Numbered from the stretch's first letter, positions 27,199 through 35,181 are shown. The stretch: DNA of 36,602 bases from Thermoplasmata archaeon (GCA_023261745.1 JAGDXR010000042.1:1373-37974); one strand, 5' to 3'. The notes: generated from the letters alone by a model not told the origin. Numbers and translations are program-made.

Positions 27199-27947
27199 AG
27201 AAATTCATTTTCCTTTTATTTGTAATTATGCTATTATTCTCATCATCATTTTCCCTCTCATCACCCGTGACTGTCAATGTTTCTGGTCCAAGTATGGTGG
27301 GAGCTAATACAACACATGAATATTCGATTTCGGTTAACGGTTATTTCTATAAATTTGGATATCACCTTTTACTCACAGGGGAGAATCTCAGCGGACTGAA
27401 ACAGGTTGAATACACCGGAATATCATATAATGGTCACTTCAAAATAAATATTACATTTCCCTCCATGCCACAGACCGTGATTCTTGTAATCATGGGCTTT
27501 GGGTACTATGAAAATTCCACGATCGCATATTCACAGATAGTTAAATATACCATAAATGTTGTTAAATCAATACCTTTCATTGTAAAAATAACAAACCCAT
27601 CATCCATGTGGATATATAAGGTCAATATTTCATATTATCTAAACGGTCAATTCATAGGTAACCAGACTTTAAATTCAATAGGGCCAAACCAGCAGGAAAA
27701 TATAACGTACTATTATGTTGGTACTATAAATTCTGGCACGAATTATCTGACAGTAAAACTTAATTCAAGTGTTCTTAAATTTTCAAATTATTCAAGTGTT
27801 TATACAATTGGATTCTATTATGGACAGCCCCCTGATTATTCATGGGCATGGTACATTTTTGCGGTTGTTGTCATAGTTATAATATTTTTCATTTACATGG
27901 CAGAGTTTTCAAGAAAAAGAAGGCCAAGACCAAAATGGAAAAAATAA
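27195..27947 (+). CDS. Exported single-anchor membrane protein coupled to AglB
   Basis: The 250-residue protein has a signal peptide (residues 1-22, 'KKFIFLLFVIMLLFSSSFS'), an ectodomain of about 185 residues that reads as two beta sandwiches with several N-x-S/T sequons, a transmembrane helix ('YIFAVVVIVIIFFIYM', about 218-236) and the very basic tail 'SRKRRPRPKWKK'. The second beta segment, with alternating hydrophobics and 'SIGPNQQENITYYY', is CARDB-like. Its ATG overlaps the aglB stop (ATGA), so translation is coupled and a stoichiometric partnership with AglB is likely. I do not recognise a named family; an accessory or substrate-presenting subunit of the transferase is an inference. Confidence 0.75.
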   Translation: MKKFIFLLFVIMLLFSSSFSLSSPVTVNVSGPSMVGANTTHEYSISVNGYFYKFGYHLLLTGENLSGLKQVEYTGISYNGHFKINITFPSMPQTVILVIMGFGYYENSTIAYSQIVKYTINVVKSIPFIVKITNPSSMWIYKVNISYYLNGQFIGNQTLNSIGPNQQENITYYYVGTINSGTNYLTVKLNSSVLKFSNYSSVYTIGFYYGQPPDYSWAWYIFAVVVIVIIFFIYMAEFSRKRRPRPKWKK

Positions 27948-27949
27948 AC

Positions 27950-28663
27950 CTATTTTTTTCTTTTTTCTAATTCAATTGCCTCATCCATTGTTATGTTTCC
28001 CCTTATAACCAGTATGGCTAGTTCTCTGGATATTGTAATTTCATTATTGCTCTGTATCCTGCTTATTCTCTGAACATCCCTTATCTGGCCCGACCTTATT
28101 CTGTTTTTCATTTTTCTTTTTATGAATTCACCATTTTTCGCGGCTATCTTTTTTGCAGCTTCAATATTTCTGTTTTTAGCAGGTGTAGTTTTATCTTCAT
28201 CCACAATTTCCACATCGTAATCCCTGTATAATGAATTGACAATTATGTTTCTTCTGTGGATATCCCCCCTGCCTATTTTTATTGAAAATTTTTCAGGTCT
28301 ATAATCTGCGTATATTTTATCAATAATGTCCCGGACCTTAAATGGAGAAGTGATCTCTAATCCTTCCAGCATATATCCGTCTCCAAGTACAACTATCCCT
28401 GTCCTGACACCTGGATCTATACCTATTATGATTTCATCAAACCTTTTTTTTCCATAGAGATAGCTGAGAGATTCCCTTACAGCCCTCTCAGGATCACTGT
28501 CTCTCACAGCATTCATGAATGATATATCTGTATCGGTTATTACAGCAGCCACATTTTTATATTCTCCCTCATGGAGGTCCACAAATTCTATTTCCCTCAA
28601 TTTCAATTCTTTCAGGAGCATGTAATAATACTTGGGATTTTCAACAAAAATGCCAAGTTTCAT
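27950..28663 (-). CDS. RNase H-fold (RuvC/YqgF-like) predicted nuclease
   Basis: A 237-residue protein. An N-terminal part of about 80 residues is followed by 'IIIGIDPGVRTGIVVLGDG', the first strand and catalytic aspartate of the RuvC/YqgF RNase H-like fold. Later acidic positions, 'VEIVDEDKTTP' and 'NRNIEAAKKIAAKNG', occupy places where family members have the remaining metal ligands, the last Asp being Glu. A basic C-terminal region ('FIKRKMKNRIRSGQIRDVQRISR') would suit nucleic-acid binding. Its ATG overlaps the stop of the glycosylase gene upstream (ATGA). A DNA repair or junction-processing role is inferred from fold and neighbour; no substrate is shown. Confidence 0.65.
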   Translation of the reverse strand: MKLGIFVENPKYYYMLLKELKLREIEFVDLHEGEYKNVAAVITDTDISFMNAVRDSDPERAVRESLSYLYGKKRFDEIIIGIDPGVRTGIVVLGDGYMLEGLEITSPFKVRDIIDKIYADYRPEKFSIKIGRGDIHRRNIIVNSLYRDYDVEIVDEDKTTPAKNRNIEAAKKIAAKNGEFIKRKMKNRIRSGQIRDVQRISRIQSNNEITISRELAILVIRGNITMDEAIELEKRKK

Positions 28664-29322
28664 TCATTCTCTCCCCTGTAATATCTGCAGTATTCATTCA
28701 AAGGACATTCATTACATACCGGTATCTTTTTACAGTAATTTTTACCCAGTTCCACAAGAAGGGCATGGAATTCTTTCAGATCATTCACATCTTTAAATAT
28801 GTTCATAACGTTTTTCTTTATATCCTCCCTCTTTTCAGGCAATCCCATTCTTCCAAATATCCTTATAGTATATGAATCAACCACAAAAACCGGTTTATCC
28901 AGTGCGTATAATAATATGCTTTCAGCTGTTTCACAGCCAACACCATTCAGGGAAAGAAGATATTCCATCACCTTTTCCGTATCCATATTTCTCATATTTT
29001 CGATATTGCCAAAATCCTTTAAAATAACAAGAGATATGTTTTTCAGTCTGATGGCCTTCTGCCTATAAAATCCGGATGGTTTAATTAATTCTGCAAGAAA
29101 ATCGATATCTGTTTCGGCAATTTTTTTTAAATCCAGAAGGTTATTTTCCTTTAAATTTTTAATAGCCTTTTTAACATTTCTCCATGAAGTATTTTGGGTT
29201 AAAATAGCCCCAACTACAACCTCATAGGAAGTTTCTGCCGGCCACCATCCCTGATGACCAAAAAATTCTAAAAGTATGTGATAAATTTTTTCTATTTCTT
29301 CATTTATTGTTGAGAAAATCAT
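28660..29322 (-). CDS. Endonuclease III-related DNA glycosylase (HhH-GPD, COG2231/MagIII type)
   Basis: This 220-residue base-excision repair protein has the HhH-GPD fold. 'GAILTQNTSW' is the family start, the helix-hairpin-helix is 'LNGVGCETAESILLYAL' (about 125-141) and the catalytic aspartate is D149 in 'VVDSYTIRI'. Four cysteines (C-x5-C-x2-C-x5-C) at the end bind a 4Fe-4S cluster. The lysine that gives endonuclease III its lyase activity is Glu131 here (GCETA for GRKTA), so it is probably a monofunctional glycosylase, as in MagIII 3-methyladenine glycosylases of the same group. It overlaps the Roadblock gene by 23 bases upstream and the RuvC-like gene by 4 downstream. Confidence 0.88.
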   Translation of the reverse strand: MIFSTINEEIEKIYHILLEFFGHQGWWPAETSYEVVVGAILTQNTSWRNVKKAIKNLKENNLLDLKKIAETDIDFLAELIKPSGFYRQKAIRLKNISLVILKDFGNIENMRNMDTEKVMEYLLSLNGVGCETAESILLYALDKPVFVVDSYTIRIFGRMGLPEKREDIKKNVMNIFKDVNDLKEFHALLVELGKNYCKKIPVCNECPLNEYCRYYRGENE

Positions 29323-29623
29323 CTCTAATTTTTAACGGATCCTTATCAGGTGGTACTATCAGTGCCCAGAAATCTCGTGGTCCATTTGGAAACATTACCA
29401 CATTTCCTTCCTGTCCGTTTATGGTGATTAGATGAGGATCCTTAAACCTGAGTTCATCATATGCTGTGGCTGCACCACCATAAACAGTTGCACACATTAT
29501 TGAGAAGGTCTCCTTATCCACGTAATCCGGTAATAGACTTTCCTCCAATGTACCGTCCCTTTTGATTAAGCTTGCACCCATGATCCCTAAATTTTTCAAT
29601 ACATCCATATTAATCATATACAT
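29300..29623 (-). CDS. Roadblock/LC7-domain protein
   Basis: The 107-residue protein fits the Roadblock/LC7 fold: an N-terminal helix, a strand 'GIMGASLIKRDGTLEESLLP', then a helix with 'MCATVYGGAATAYDEL', further strands 'HLITINGQEGNVVMFP' and 'FWALIVPPD', and a final helix. Such proteins dimerise and commonly modulate small GTPases or other P-loop enzymes; no partner GTPase is next to it. In-frame ATGs at 29617 and 29608 are possible starts; GTGGG upstream could serve any of them. Overlap with the glycosylase gene by 23 bases means the three minus-strand genes form one operon. Confidence 0.72.
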   Translation of the reverse strand: MYMINMDVLKNLGIMGASLIKRDGTLEESLLPDYVDKETFSIMCATVYGGAATAYDELRFKDPHLITINGQEGNVVMFPNGPRDFWALIVPPDKDPLKIRDDFLNNK

Positions 29624-29667
29624 CCCACTCGGATTTCAAATTGACATTATCGATATTAATAATAGAT

Positions 29668-29682
29668 TTAATAAAGTTTATG
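29668..29682 (-). promoter_or_regulatory. TATA-like element for the Roadblock-glycosylase-RuvC-like operon
   Basis: On the minus strand TTTATTAAATC lies about 45-55 bases ahead of the ATG at 29623. It predicts a start near 29647 and a short leader. Confidence 0.4.
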
Positions 29683-29880
29683 CTTATAGAGAAGTTAGTA
29701 TTTTGAATGAATCAGTAAAACTCCGGCCTTAAAGGAGGATACATGAACTTCACCAATGGAAATATTTGCATATAGATAATTCTAATAATCATTTTTTTCC
29801 GAACATGAAATGATAAGGCATTTTCTCGAAACGCAATACGGTTAAGTAAATTATGTTAAACATTTCTTCAGAAAATTTCC

Positions 29881-30072
29881 CGCAGGGAGAAAGGATATAT
29901 TCAATAAGCCTCTACTAAAATGTTGTGGAGTGTTGCCCGAAAGGGATAATGTATATCCCCTTTTTCATGGGGGAAGTCAAAAAGACATTCGTTGCATTTT
30001 AATGAAACTTCATTTATAAGTGGATCAAAAGGCCAGCAACTGGCTACGAAGCTTTAGGGAATAATAGCAGAC
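29881..30072 (+). pseudogene. Decayed right part of an IS200/IS605-type (TnpB) element
   Basis: The 448-base gap 29624-30071 has no intact gene. Within it, one frame reads 'CCGVLPERDN', resembling the 'C-G-x-x-x-x-R-D-x-N' zinc-finger/active-site end of TnpB, but stops and frame breaks intervene. Another frame ends 'GQQLATKL' then a stop at 30052-30054. Bases 30030-30072 match the reverse complement of 36549-36591 at 36 of 43 positions, and there the ending is 'GQQQAPKL' plus stop. The right boundary (GCAGAC) falls at 30072, touching the last base of the map stop codon. Assignment rests on this repeat and on general resemblance to TnpB ends, so it is tentative. Confidence 0.5.
30030..30072 (+). 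repeat. Copy 1 of a 43-bp dispersed repeat (element right end)
   Basis: It matches 36549-36591 (opposite strand) with 7 mismatches in 43 and no gaps, containing the shared core CGAAGCTTTAG. It is read as the right end of a TnpB-type element. Confidence 0.8.
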
Positions 30073-30938
30073 TATTTTAACAATGTTGTAATATAAATTC
30101 TGTCATTGAAAATCACAAAAGTATGTTCATGTTGTGAAACATTTCCATGTTTTTTTTCAACCAGTATTCCAAACTTTTTAACCTTTCTTGAATTCATCAG
30201 TTTTTCCATGATCTTTTCAGGTTGTGAGAAATCCCTATATACCCATCTCACAGAAAATGGCAGTGAATGATATTTTTCATATACTTCGGGAAATTCTTTT
30301 TCATCCATGAGCATGAGGATGTTTCCAAACTTTCCCTCCTTAATTAATCCCATACCATCAGTTGCAAAGGGTTCGATTGCAAATGCCATGCCATTTTTAA
30401 CAATATCCTTTTCCCCGCTAGGATAATTGGGAAAGCTCATTCCGGTATGCAGTATATATCTATCCAGCTGATGTCCGGTTAAATTATAAATTGGTTTATA
30501 ATTAAAGAAATTGATTGAATTTTCAATAATTTCACCAATATCGTTAAGTGTAATCCCGGGTCTCAGATTCCTTGCCACATTTTCAAGTGCGTGCCTGGAG
30601 GCATTCAACAATTTCTCATTTTTACCGCTCATATCAATGCTTATTGCGGTATCCGCAATGTATCCATCAATGTGGACACCCAGATCTAGTTTTATTATAT
30701 CGTTATTTGAAATTCTTCTGTCATCATTGAACCCTGGTGAATAATGCGCGGCCTCATCATTTCTGCTCAGGTTTACTGGAAATGCTGGTTTTCCACCCTT
30801 TGAAATTATGAAACTGTCTATTTCATCAGCAATCTTTTCGGCTCTTTCCCCAACTTTTATAATAGATTTTCCATATTCAATTGCAGATGATGCTATTTTC
30901 CCTGCCCTGAGGTATTTTTCAAGTATTTCTGCATCCAT
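30072..30938 (-). CDS. map: Methionine aminopeptidase, type II
   Basis: The enzyme removes the initiator methionine from new proteins. The 288-residue length is normal for archaeal MetAP II. The metal ligands are visible: D85 in 'KLDLG', D96 in 'GYIADTA', H156 in 'LTGHQL', E189 in 'FAIEPF' and E271 in 'QHEHTF'. The type II insert (about 190-260) is present. The ATG at 30938 lies 29 bases after tRNA-Pro on the same strand, and no strong promoter is seen between them, so tRNA processing may release the mRNA. The stop codon abuts the decayed insertion element; the last residues 'ITTLLK' may or may not be original. Confidence 0.96.
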   Translation of the reverse strand: MDAEILEKYLRAGKIASSAIEYGKSIIKVGERAEKIADEIDSFIISKGGKPAFPVNLSRNDEAAHYSPGFNDDRRISNNDIIKLDLGVHIDGYIADTAISIDMSGKNEKLLNASRHALENVARNLRPGITLNDIGEIIENSINFFNYKPIYNLTGHQLDRYILHTGMSFPNYPSGEKDIVKNGMAFAIEPFATDGMGLIKEGKFGNILMLMDEKEFPEVYEKYHSLPFSVRWVYRDFSQPEKIMEKLMNSRKVKKFGILVEKKHGNVSQHEHTFVIFNDRIYITTLLK

Positions 30939-30966
30939 TTTCAGGTTTACCCCTTTAACAAATATA

Positions 30967-31040
30967 TGGGGCTGCCCGGATTTGAACCGGGGTCTCAGGC
31001 TCCCAAGGCCTGTAGGATAACCAAGCTACCCCACAGCCCC
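30967..31040 (-). tRNA. tRNA-Pro (anticodon TGG)
   Basis: Reading the minus strand, acceptor GGGGCTG pairs with CAGCCCC, the anticodon stem CAGGC/GCCTG encloses the loop CTTGGGA (anticodon TGG at 34-36), and the T arm is CCCGG-TTCAAAT-CCGGG. The discriminator is A and CCA is not encoded. There is no intron. The first base is shared with the last base of the lrp stop codon. Confidence 0.96.
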
Positions 31041-31468
31041 TATATCCTTTCAATGATTATGTAAGTTGATGTTCTTTCAATACCTTTTATGTTAATTAAT
31101 TTTTTCAATTCATCCTTCAGATGTTCCTCATTTTTTGAAATTATGTGTATCATAAGATCGTTTTCACCCAGCAAAGATTCAATACTGGTTATCTGATCCA
31201 GCTTTTTGATTTCCTCTATGATTTCATTATATTTCATCTCTGAAAAATTAACTCTCGCACATATTACTGCATTTATTGTATATCCAAGTTTTTTATAGTT
31301 CAGATTAACTGTATATCCCTCAATTATTCCCTCTTCTTCTAGCTTTTTTATTCTATAATGTATGGTTGATTTTGAAGCATTCAATTCCCTGCTCATTTCT
31401 TCCAGAGGCATCCTCCCGTTCTTTTTCAACAATTCAATAATTTTCATATCTATTTCATCGAGATCCAT
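31040..31468 (-). CDS. Lrp/AsnC-family transcriptional regulator
   Basis: The 142-residue protein has an N-terminal winged helix-turn-helix ('LDEIDMKIIELLKKNGRM', 'LNASKSTIHYRIKKLEEEG') and a C-terminal RAM domain (about 65-142) that usually binds an amino acid and drives oligomerisation. The length is typical. Its TAG stop ends on the first base of tRNA-Pro, so read-through transcription into the tRNA and map is likely. It is divergent from nadE and shares the intergenic region, where it might act on its own promoter. The ligand is unknown. Confidence 0.93.
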   Translation of the reverse strand: MDLDEIDMKIIELLKKNGRMPLEEMSRELNASKSTIHYRIKKLEEEGIIEGYTVNLNYKKLGYTINAVICARVNFSEMKYNEIIEEIKKLDQITSIESLLGENDLMIHIISKNEEHLKDELKKLINIKGIERTSTYIIIERI

Positions 31469-31492
31469 CTACAGTCCCCATTTAGTAAAAAG

Positions 31493-31507
31493 TTTATAAA
31501 TATTTAA
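31493..31507. promoter_or_regulatory. Shared TATA region for lrp and nadE
   Basis: TTTATAAATATTTAA is close to palindromic, centred near 31500, about 25 bases from predicted starts on both sides (near 31475 and 31525). It gives nearly leaderless lrp and a short-leader nadE mRNA. An Lrp-type dimer could bind here. Confidence 0.5.
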
Positions 31508-31536
31508 TTTTTTTGAAAATTTTTTAATGATCTGAG

Positions 31537-32370
31537 ATGACATATCAAACGATCATGTTTAATAATTATTATTCAATTACCTGTAATATGATTGAATTAA
31601 GATTGCCCGAACTTGCGGAGGAAACAATTGTTGATTTCATTAAAAATTTTTCCAATGGAAAGAAGGTTGTCATAGGTTTGAGTGGAGGCATTGATTCAAC
31701 ATTGGCATTATATCTTCTGGTCAGGGCAATAGGAAGGGAAAATGTGATTGGTGTTCATCTGCCGGAAAAAACATCCAATCCCATGGATACAGAGGATGTT
31801 AAAAAAATATCTTCATTGACAGGAATAGATCTCATGATTGACAATCTTGATCCTTTTCTTGAACCATTCAGATCAAAATTCTCAGATAAAAGAATTCTGG
31901 GGAATATAAAAGCAAGAATGAGGATGGTATATCTTTATTCAATTTCAAATAAAGTCAATGGCCTGGTGATCGGCACCAGCAATAAAAGCGAGTTTCTGAC
32001 AGGATATTTCACCAAATATGGCGACGGTGCAGCGGATTTTTATCCACTGGGAGATCTTTACAAAACCCAGGTAAGGATTCTTTCCAGAAAAATTGGAATC
32101 CCTGAAAATATCATTACAAAAGTTCCAACAGCCGGGCTATGGGATAACCAGACCGATGAAATTGAGCTCGGCATTTCGTATGATGACCTTGATAAAATCC
32201 TTTATGGAATTGAGCAGTTCATGGATGACAGAAAAATTCATGATGAAACCGGAATATCAATGGAAAAGATATCTTATGTCAGATCACTGGTTAAAAAAAG
32301 CACGCACAAAAGAAATATCTACATACCTAAAATAAATACAAGGACGATAGGTCTGGACTGGAGGGAATGA
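31537..32370 (+). CDS. nadE: NAD synthetase, ammonia-dependent
   Basis: NadE amidates deamido-NAD with ATP to give NAD. The ATP-pyrophosphatase loop 'GLSGGIDSTLA' and the downstream 'GTSNKSEFLTGYFTKYGDG', 'YPLGDLYKTQVR' and 'PTAGLWDNQTDE' are diagnostic. No glutaminase domain is attached, so free ammonia is used. Start: ATG 31537 fits the TATA spacing and gives 277 residues, but the first 17 residues are unlike the family, and ATG 31588 ('MIELRLPELAEETI') gives a more usual N-terminus. Confidence 0.95.
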   Translation: MTYQTIMFNNYYSITCNMIELRLPELAEETIVDFIKNFSNGKKVVIGLSGGIDSTLALYLLVRAIGRENVIGVHLPEKTSNPMDTEDVKKISSLTGIDLMIDNLDPFLEPFRSKFSDKRILGNIKARMRMVYLYSISNKVNGLVIGTSNKSEFLTGYFTKYGDGAADFYPLGDLYKTQVRILSRKIGIPENIITKVPTAGLWDNQTDEIELGISYDDLDKILYGIEQFMDDRKIHDETGISMEKISYVRSLVKKSTHKRNIYIPKINTRTIGLDWRE

Positions 32371-32985
32371 TCATTTCAATATCAATTTTGCATCAACAAC
32401 CCAGTATCCGTTCTCATTGAAAATTATGGGATTCAGATCAAGCTGATCCACATTCTTTAAATCATCCACAAGCCTCGAAACCTTGAGCAATAATTCAACA
32501 ACGTCTTCTTTATTTATCCTGTAATTCCTGAAACCATCAAACAGTTTCTTTCCCTTAAGGTCATCAATCATTGAGACTGCATCACTTTCATTTATTGGGA
32601 TTAAGCGAAATGAAACATCCCTGTAAAGTTCTACAAATATGCCTCCTATGCCAAGCATGATTGTCTGGCCAAAGGTTTTATCATTACTGGAACCTATTAT
32701 TATCTCAACTCCCGGTTTCACCATACTCTCTATCAAAAATTTGGATTCCGGGAACCTTTTTTTCATAAGAATGAATTTTTCTTTAAGTTCATCCATATTT
32801 TTTATGTTTATAATAACCCCTCCCACATCGCTCTTATGCAGTATTTTTTTATCTGATACCTTCAGGACAACAGGGAACGGAAAATTCAATTTTTCAGGTA
32901 TATCCGTTACAATGATGCTATCTGGTATCCTTATATCATATCTTTTAAGCATCTGTTTCACATCATACTCTTCCAATACTTCCAT
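32371..32985 (-). CDS. acdB: Acetyl-CoA synthetase (ADP-forming), beta subunit
   Basis: The 204-residue ATP-grasp subunit binds nucleotide in the ADP-forming acyl-CoA synthetase, which makes ATP from acyl-CoA, ADP and phosphate. 'FPVVLKVSDKKILHKSDVGGV' is the family's N-terminal ATP-grasp segment, and 'DLNPIIFNENGYWVVDAKLIL' the metal-binding end. ATG 32985 is chosen over the upstream 33024 because GGTGA precedes it by 6 bases and it starts right after the alpha stop (32987). The alpha and beta genes are thus coupled. The substrate acid is not readable from sequence. Confidence 0.93.
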   Translation of the reverse strand: MEVLEEYDVKQMLKRYDIRIPDSIIVTDIPEKLNFPFPVVLKVSDKKILHKSDVGGVIINIKNMDELKEKFILMKKRFPESKFLIESMVKPGVEIIIGSSNDKTFGQTIMLGIGGIFVELYRDVSFRLIPINESDAVSMIDDLKGKKLFDGFRNYRINKEDVVELLLKVSRLVDDLKNVDQLDLNPIIFNENGYWVVDAKLILK

Positions 32986-32986
32986 A

Positions 32987-34366
32987 TCAATCACCAATAT
33001 ATTTTCCCCTGATATAAAGGGCATGCATCGCCTTTACGGTTCTTTCAATATCGGGATATGCTGGAATTTTCCTCTTTTCTGCTTCAATAAGCATTTTCTT
33101 TCCTATCTTTGAGCCCATTATACCTGCAACCATTGGCTTTTCTTTCATGTATTTTTCAAGAACATCTATCAAATCTATATCAATTTTTGCTGTCTGATAC
33201 AGGGCATAAACAATTATTCCATCTACATTTTCATCTTTATTGAGTAATCCCAGAACAGTATCATACTGGTCTGTTGATCCATCCGCAGTTAAATCCACTG
33301 GATTTTCAGCCGAACCGAAAGGAACTATGTTTTTCTTTATGTTCATTTTAGTTTCATCTTTCAGTCTGGCCAGCTTCAGTCCAACACCATTGACCTGAGA
33401 TGTGATATAATCCGATGTTACAACCCCAACGCCTCCTGCGGTTGTAACTATTGCAATTCTGTCTCCTTTAAGGGGTTTCTGGTATGCAAGAACCTTGGCA
33501 TAGTCAAAGAGTTCAAGCTCCGTATAGGCCCTTACTATTCCGGCCTGTTTTGCCATCCCTTCAACAATACTGTCATTGGAAGCTATTGCACCGGTGTGTA
33601 AGGATGCGGCTCTGGCACCCGCATCAGTTCTGCCTCCCTTTAAAAGTATTATGGGCTTTTTTCTGGATATTTCCTTGACAGTTTCATAAAATTTCCTTCC
33701 CTCCTTGAACGTCTCAAGATAAAGTGCTATGGATCTGGTTTTATCATCTTTCATGAAATAATCAATCAGTTCTATTTCACTCATGTCAATTCTGTTACCA
33801 ATATTTATGAAACCCGACACACCCAGCCCATATTCCGATATCATGTCCATGGTAAGCAATCCCAGTGCACCGCTCTGAGAAATGAATCCTATGTGTCCAT
33901 CTCCGGGCAACGAGGTTCTTTCAGGCAAAGTTAATGCAGTGCTTACATTGGCCCTTGGAATGTAAATTCCAACAGTGTTGGGGCCAATGATCCTTGTATT
34001 TGAATTCTTTATTGATTCCAGCAATTCATTTTCAAGCCTTTTACCTTCTTCGCCCGTTTCTGAAAATCCACCTGCAATAACAATAACAAATGGCACCTCT
34101 TTTTTTACACACTCCTTCACGGCCGGAATAGACTGGGACGAGGAAAGTGTTATTACAGCAATATCAACATTATTATCTATATCCAGAATCGATCTGTAAA
34201 CTTTGAAACCGAGTATTTCATCCTCTTTTGGATTTATCGGAAATATTTTACCTCCGTAGCCCATGGCTTTTAAATTTTTAAGAACAACGTTTCCTATCTT
34301 TTTTTCATCCCTAGAAGCTCCAATAACCGCTATTGATGACGGATTAAAAAGTTTATGAAACATCAT
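32987..34366 (-). CDS. acdA: Acetyl-CoA synthetase (ADP-forming), alpha subunit
   Basis: The 459-residue subunit has a CoA-binding Rossmann domain ('IAVIGASRDEKKIGNVVLKNL', residues 12-32) followed by two succinyl-CoA-ligase-like domains ('GFISQSGALGLLTMD', 160-174). The phospho-accepting histidine is H257 in 'ARAASLHTGA', the same number as in the characterised Pyrococcus enzyme. It works with the beta subunit encoded immediately downstream to conserve energy as ATP during breakdown of amino acids or sugars. An A/T box near 34383-34393 on the minus strand fits a leaderless start at 34366 or 34363. It is complete. Confidence 0.95.
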   Translation of the reverse strand: MMFHKLFNPSSIAVIGASRDEKKIGNVVLKNLKAMGYGGKIFPINPKEDEILGFKVYRSILDIDNNVDIAVITLSSSQSIPAVKECVKKEVPFVIVIAGGFSETGEEGKRLENELLESIKNSNTRIIGPNTVGIYIPRANVSTALTLPERTSLPGDGHIGFISQSGALGLLTMDMISEYGLGVSGFINIGNRIDMSEIELIDYFMKDDKTRSIALYLETFKEGRKFYETVKEISRKKPIILLKGGRTDAGARAASLHTGAIASNDSIVEGMAKQAGIVRAYTELELFDYAKVLAYQKPLKGDRIAIVTTAGGVGVVTSDYITSQVNGVGLKLARLKDETKMNIKKNIVPFGSAENPVDLTADGSTDQYDTVLGLLNKDENVDGIIVYALYQTAKIDIDLIDVLEKYMKEKPMVAGIMGSKIGKKMLIEAEKRKIPAYPDIERTVKAMHALYIRGKYIGD

Positions 34367-34398
34367 AACCAGAATTGCATAATAAAAATTAAACTTTT

Positions 34399-35160
34399 TT
34401 ATTCTATGTATTCTGTCAATCTTTTCAGAGCTTCAAGCTCCATGAAGTGAAGATTGCCTGAGATAACAATTAAATGTGGCGTTTTTCCAAAATTTTTATC
34501 TATCAGGTCCTTTATTTTTCCAGCATAGACTTTTTGATCTGCAGATCCTGCACGGGAAATTACAGCCACCACTGCATTTTCATCGATTACATTTTCTGAA
34601 TACATCTTTTCCATGAACAGGAGTATATCCATGCCCATGTTTGCAGACATTTCTCTCTCATCCTTTAAATCAAGAAAAGAGATGGTGTGTAATCCCCCAT
34701 TCCTGTTGTATTTGAGAAAATCATAGACGCTTTTCGGGTAATAGTTGTATTCAGGGAAAGGAATTGAAATAGACCTCCCGAATTTATAGCTCTGAAGGCC
34801 TGTCAGTGATGGTACAGTGCAGAGTATTGAAATACCATTTATAATCCTGTATTCTATGTTTTCATTGATGAGATCAAGGATCAATGATACATGCGTTGTT
34901 GCAATCATTGGATCACCTGGCATAACCAGAGAAACATTTTTTTTTCTTGCCCTTTCTATCAAAAATTTACTTTCCACATCATTCCTACTGAGGATTGAAA
35001 TTTTTTTATTTATCAAATTTTCAATGTCAACAATTCCCGAATCCATGAACCTTGATGTATATTCCTCAAGATATATTTCATCCGAACATTTCAGGGCGTC
35101 AATGGCCTCCAGAGTCATATGTTTCATGGGATTCAATCCCAAACCTATAAGTGAAAGCAT
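34399..35160 (-). CDS. dphB: Diphthine synthase
   Basis: The methyltransferase adds methyl groups to the modified histidine of elongation factor 2 on the way to diphthamide. At 253 residues it has the usual length. 'MLSLIGLGLNPMKHMTLEAI' is the family N-terminus, followed by 'EEYTSRF', 'LVMPGDPMIATTH' (SAM-binding, tetrapyrrole methylase fold) and 'YKFGRSISIPFP'. It diverges from the aminotransferase gene with 59 bases between starts and ends 32 bases before acdA on the same strand, so it may be co-transcribed with the acd pair. Confidence 0.96.
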   Translation of the reverse strand: MLSLIGLGLNPMKHMTLEAIDALKCSDEIYLEEYTSRFMDSGIVDIENLINKKISILSRNDVESKFLIERARKKNVSLVMPGDPMIATTHVSLILDLINENIEYRIINGISILCTVPSLTGLQSYKFGRSISIPFPEYNYYPKSVYDFLKYNRNGGLHTISFLDLKDEREMSANMGMDILLFMEKMYSENVIDENAVVAVISRAGSADQKVYAGKIKDLIDKNFGKTPHLIVISGNLHFMELEALKRLTEYIE

Positions 35161-35181
35161 AGCATGAATATAATATATATG

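Noticed and set aside
29743-29775. Ten-codon frame MNFTNGNICI with a good GGAGG upstream
   Set aside because: Too short to support, and GGAGG is better explained as part of the putative element-end hairpin.
32986-33024. Longer start for the ADP-forming synthetase beta subunit
   Set aside because: It would overlap the alpha gene by 38 bases; ATG 32985 has a ribosome site and a family-like N-terminus.
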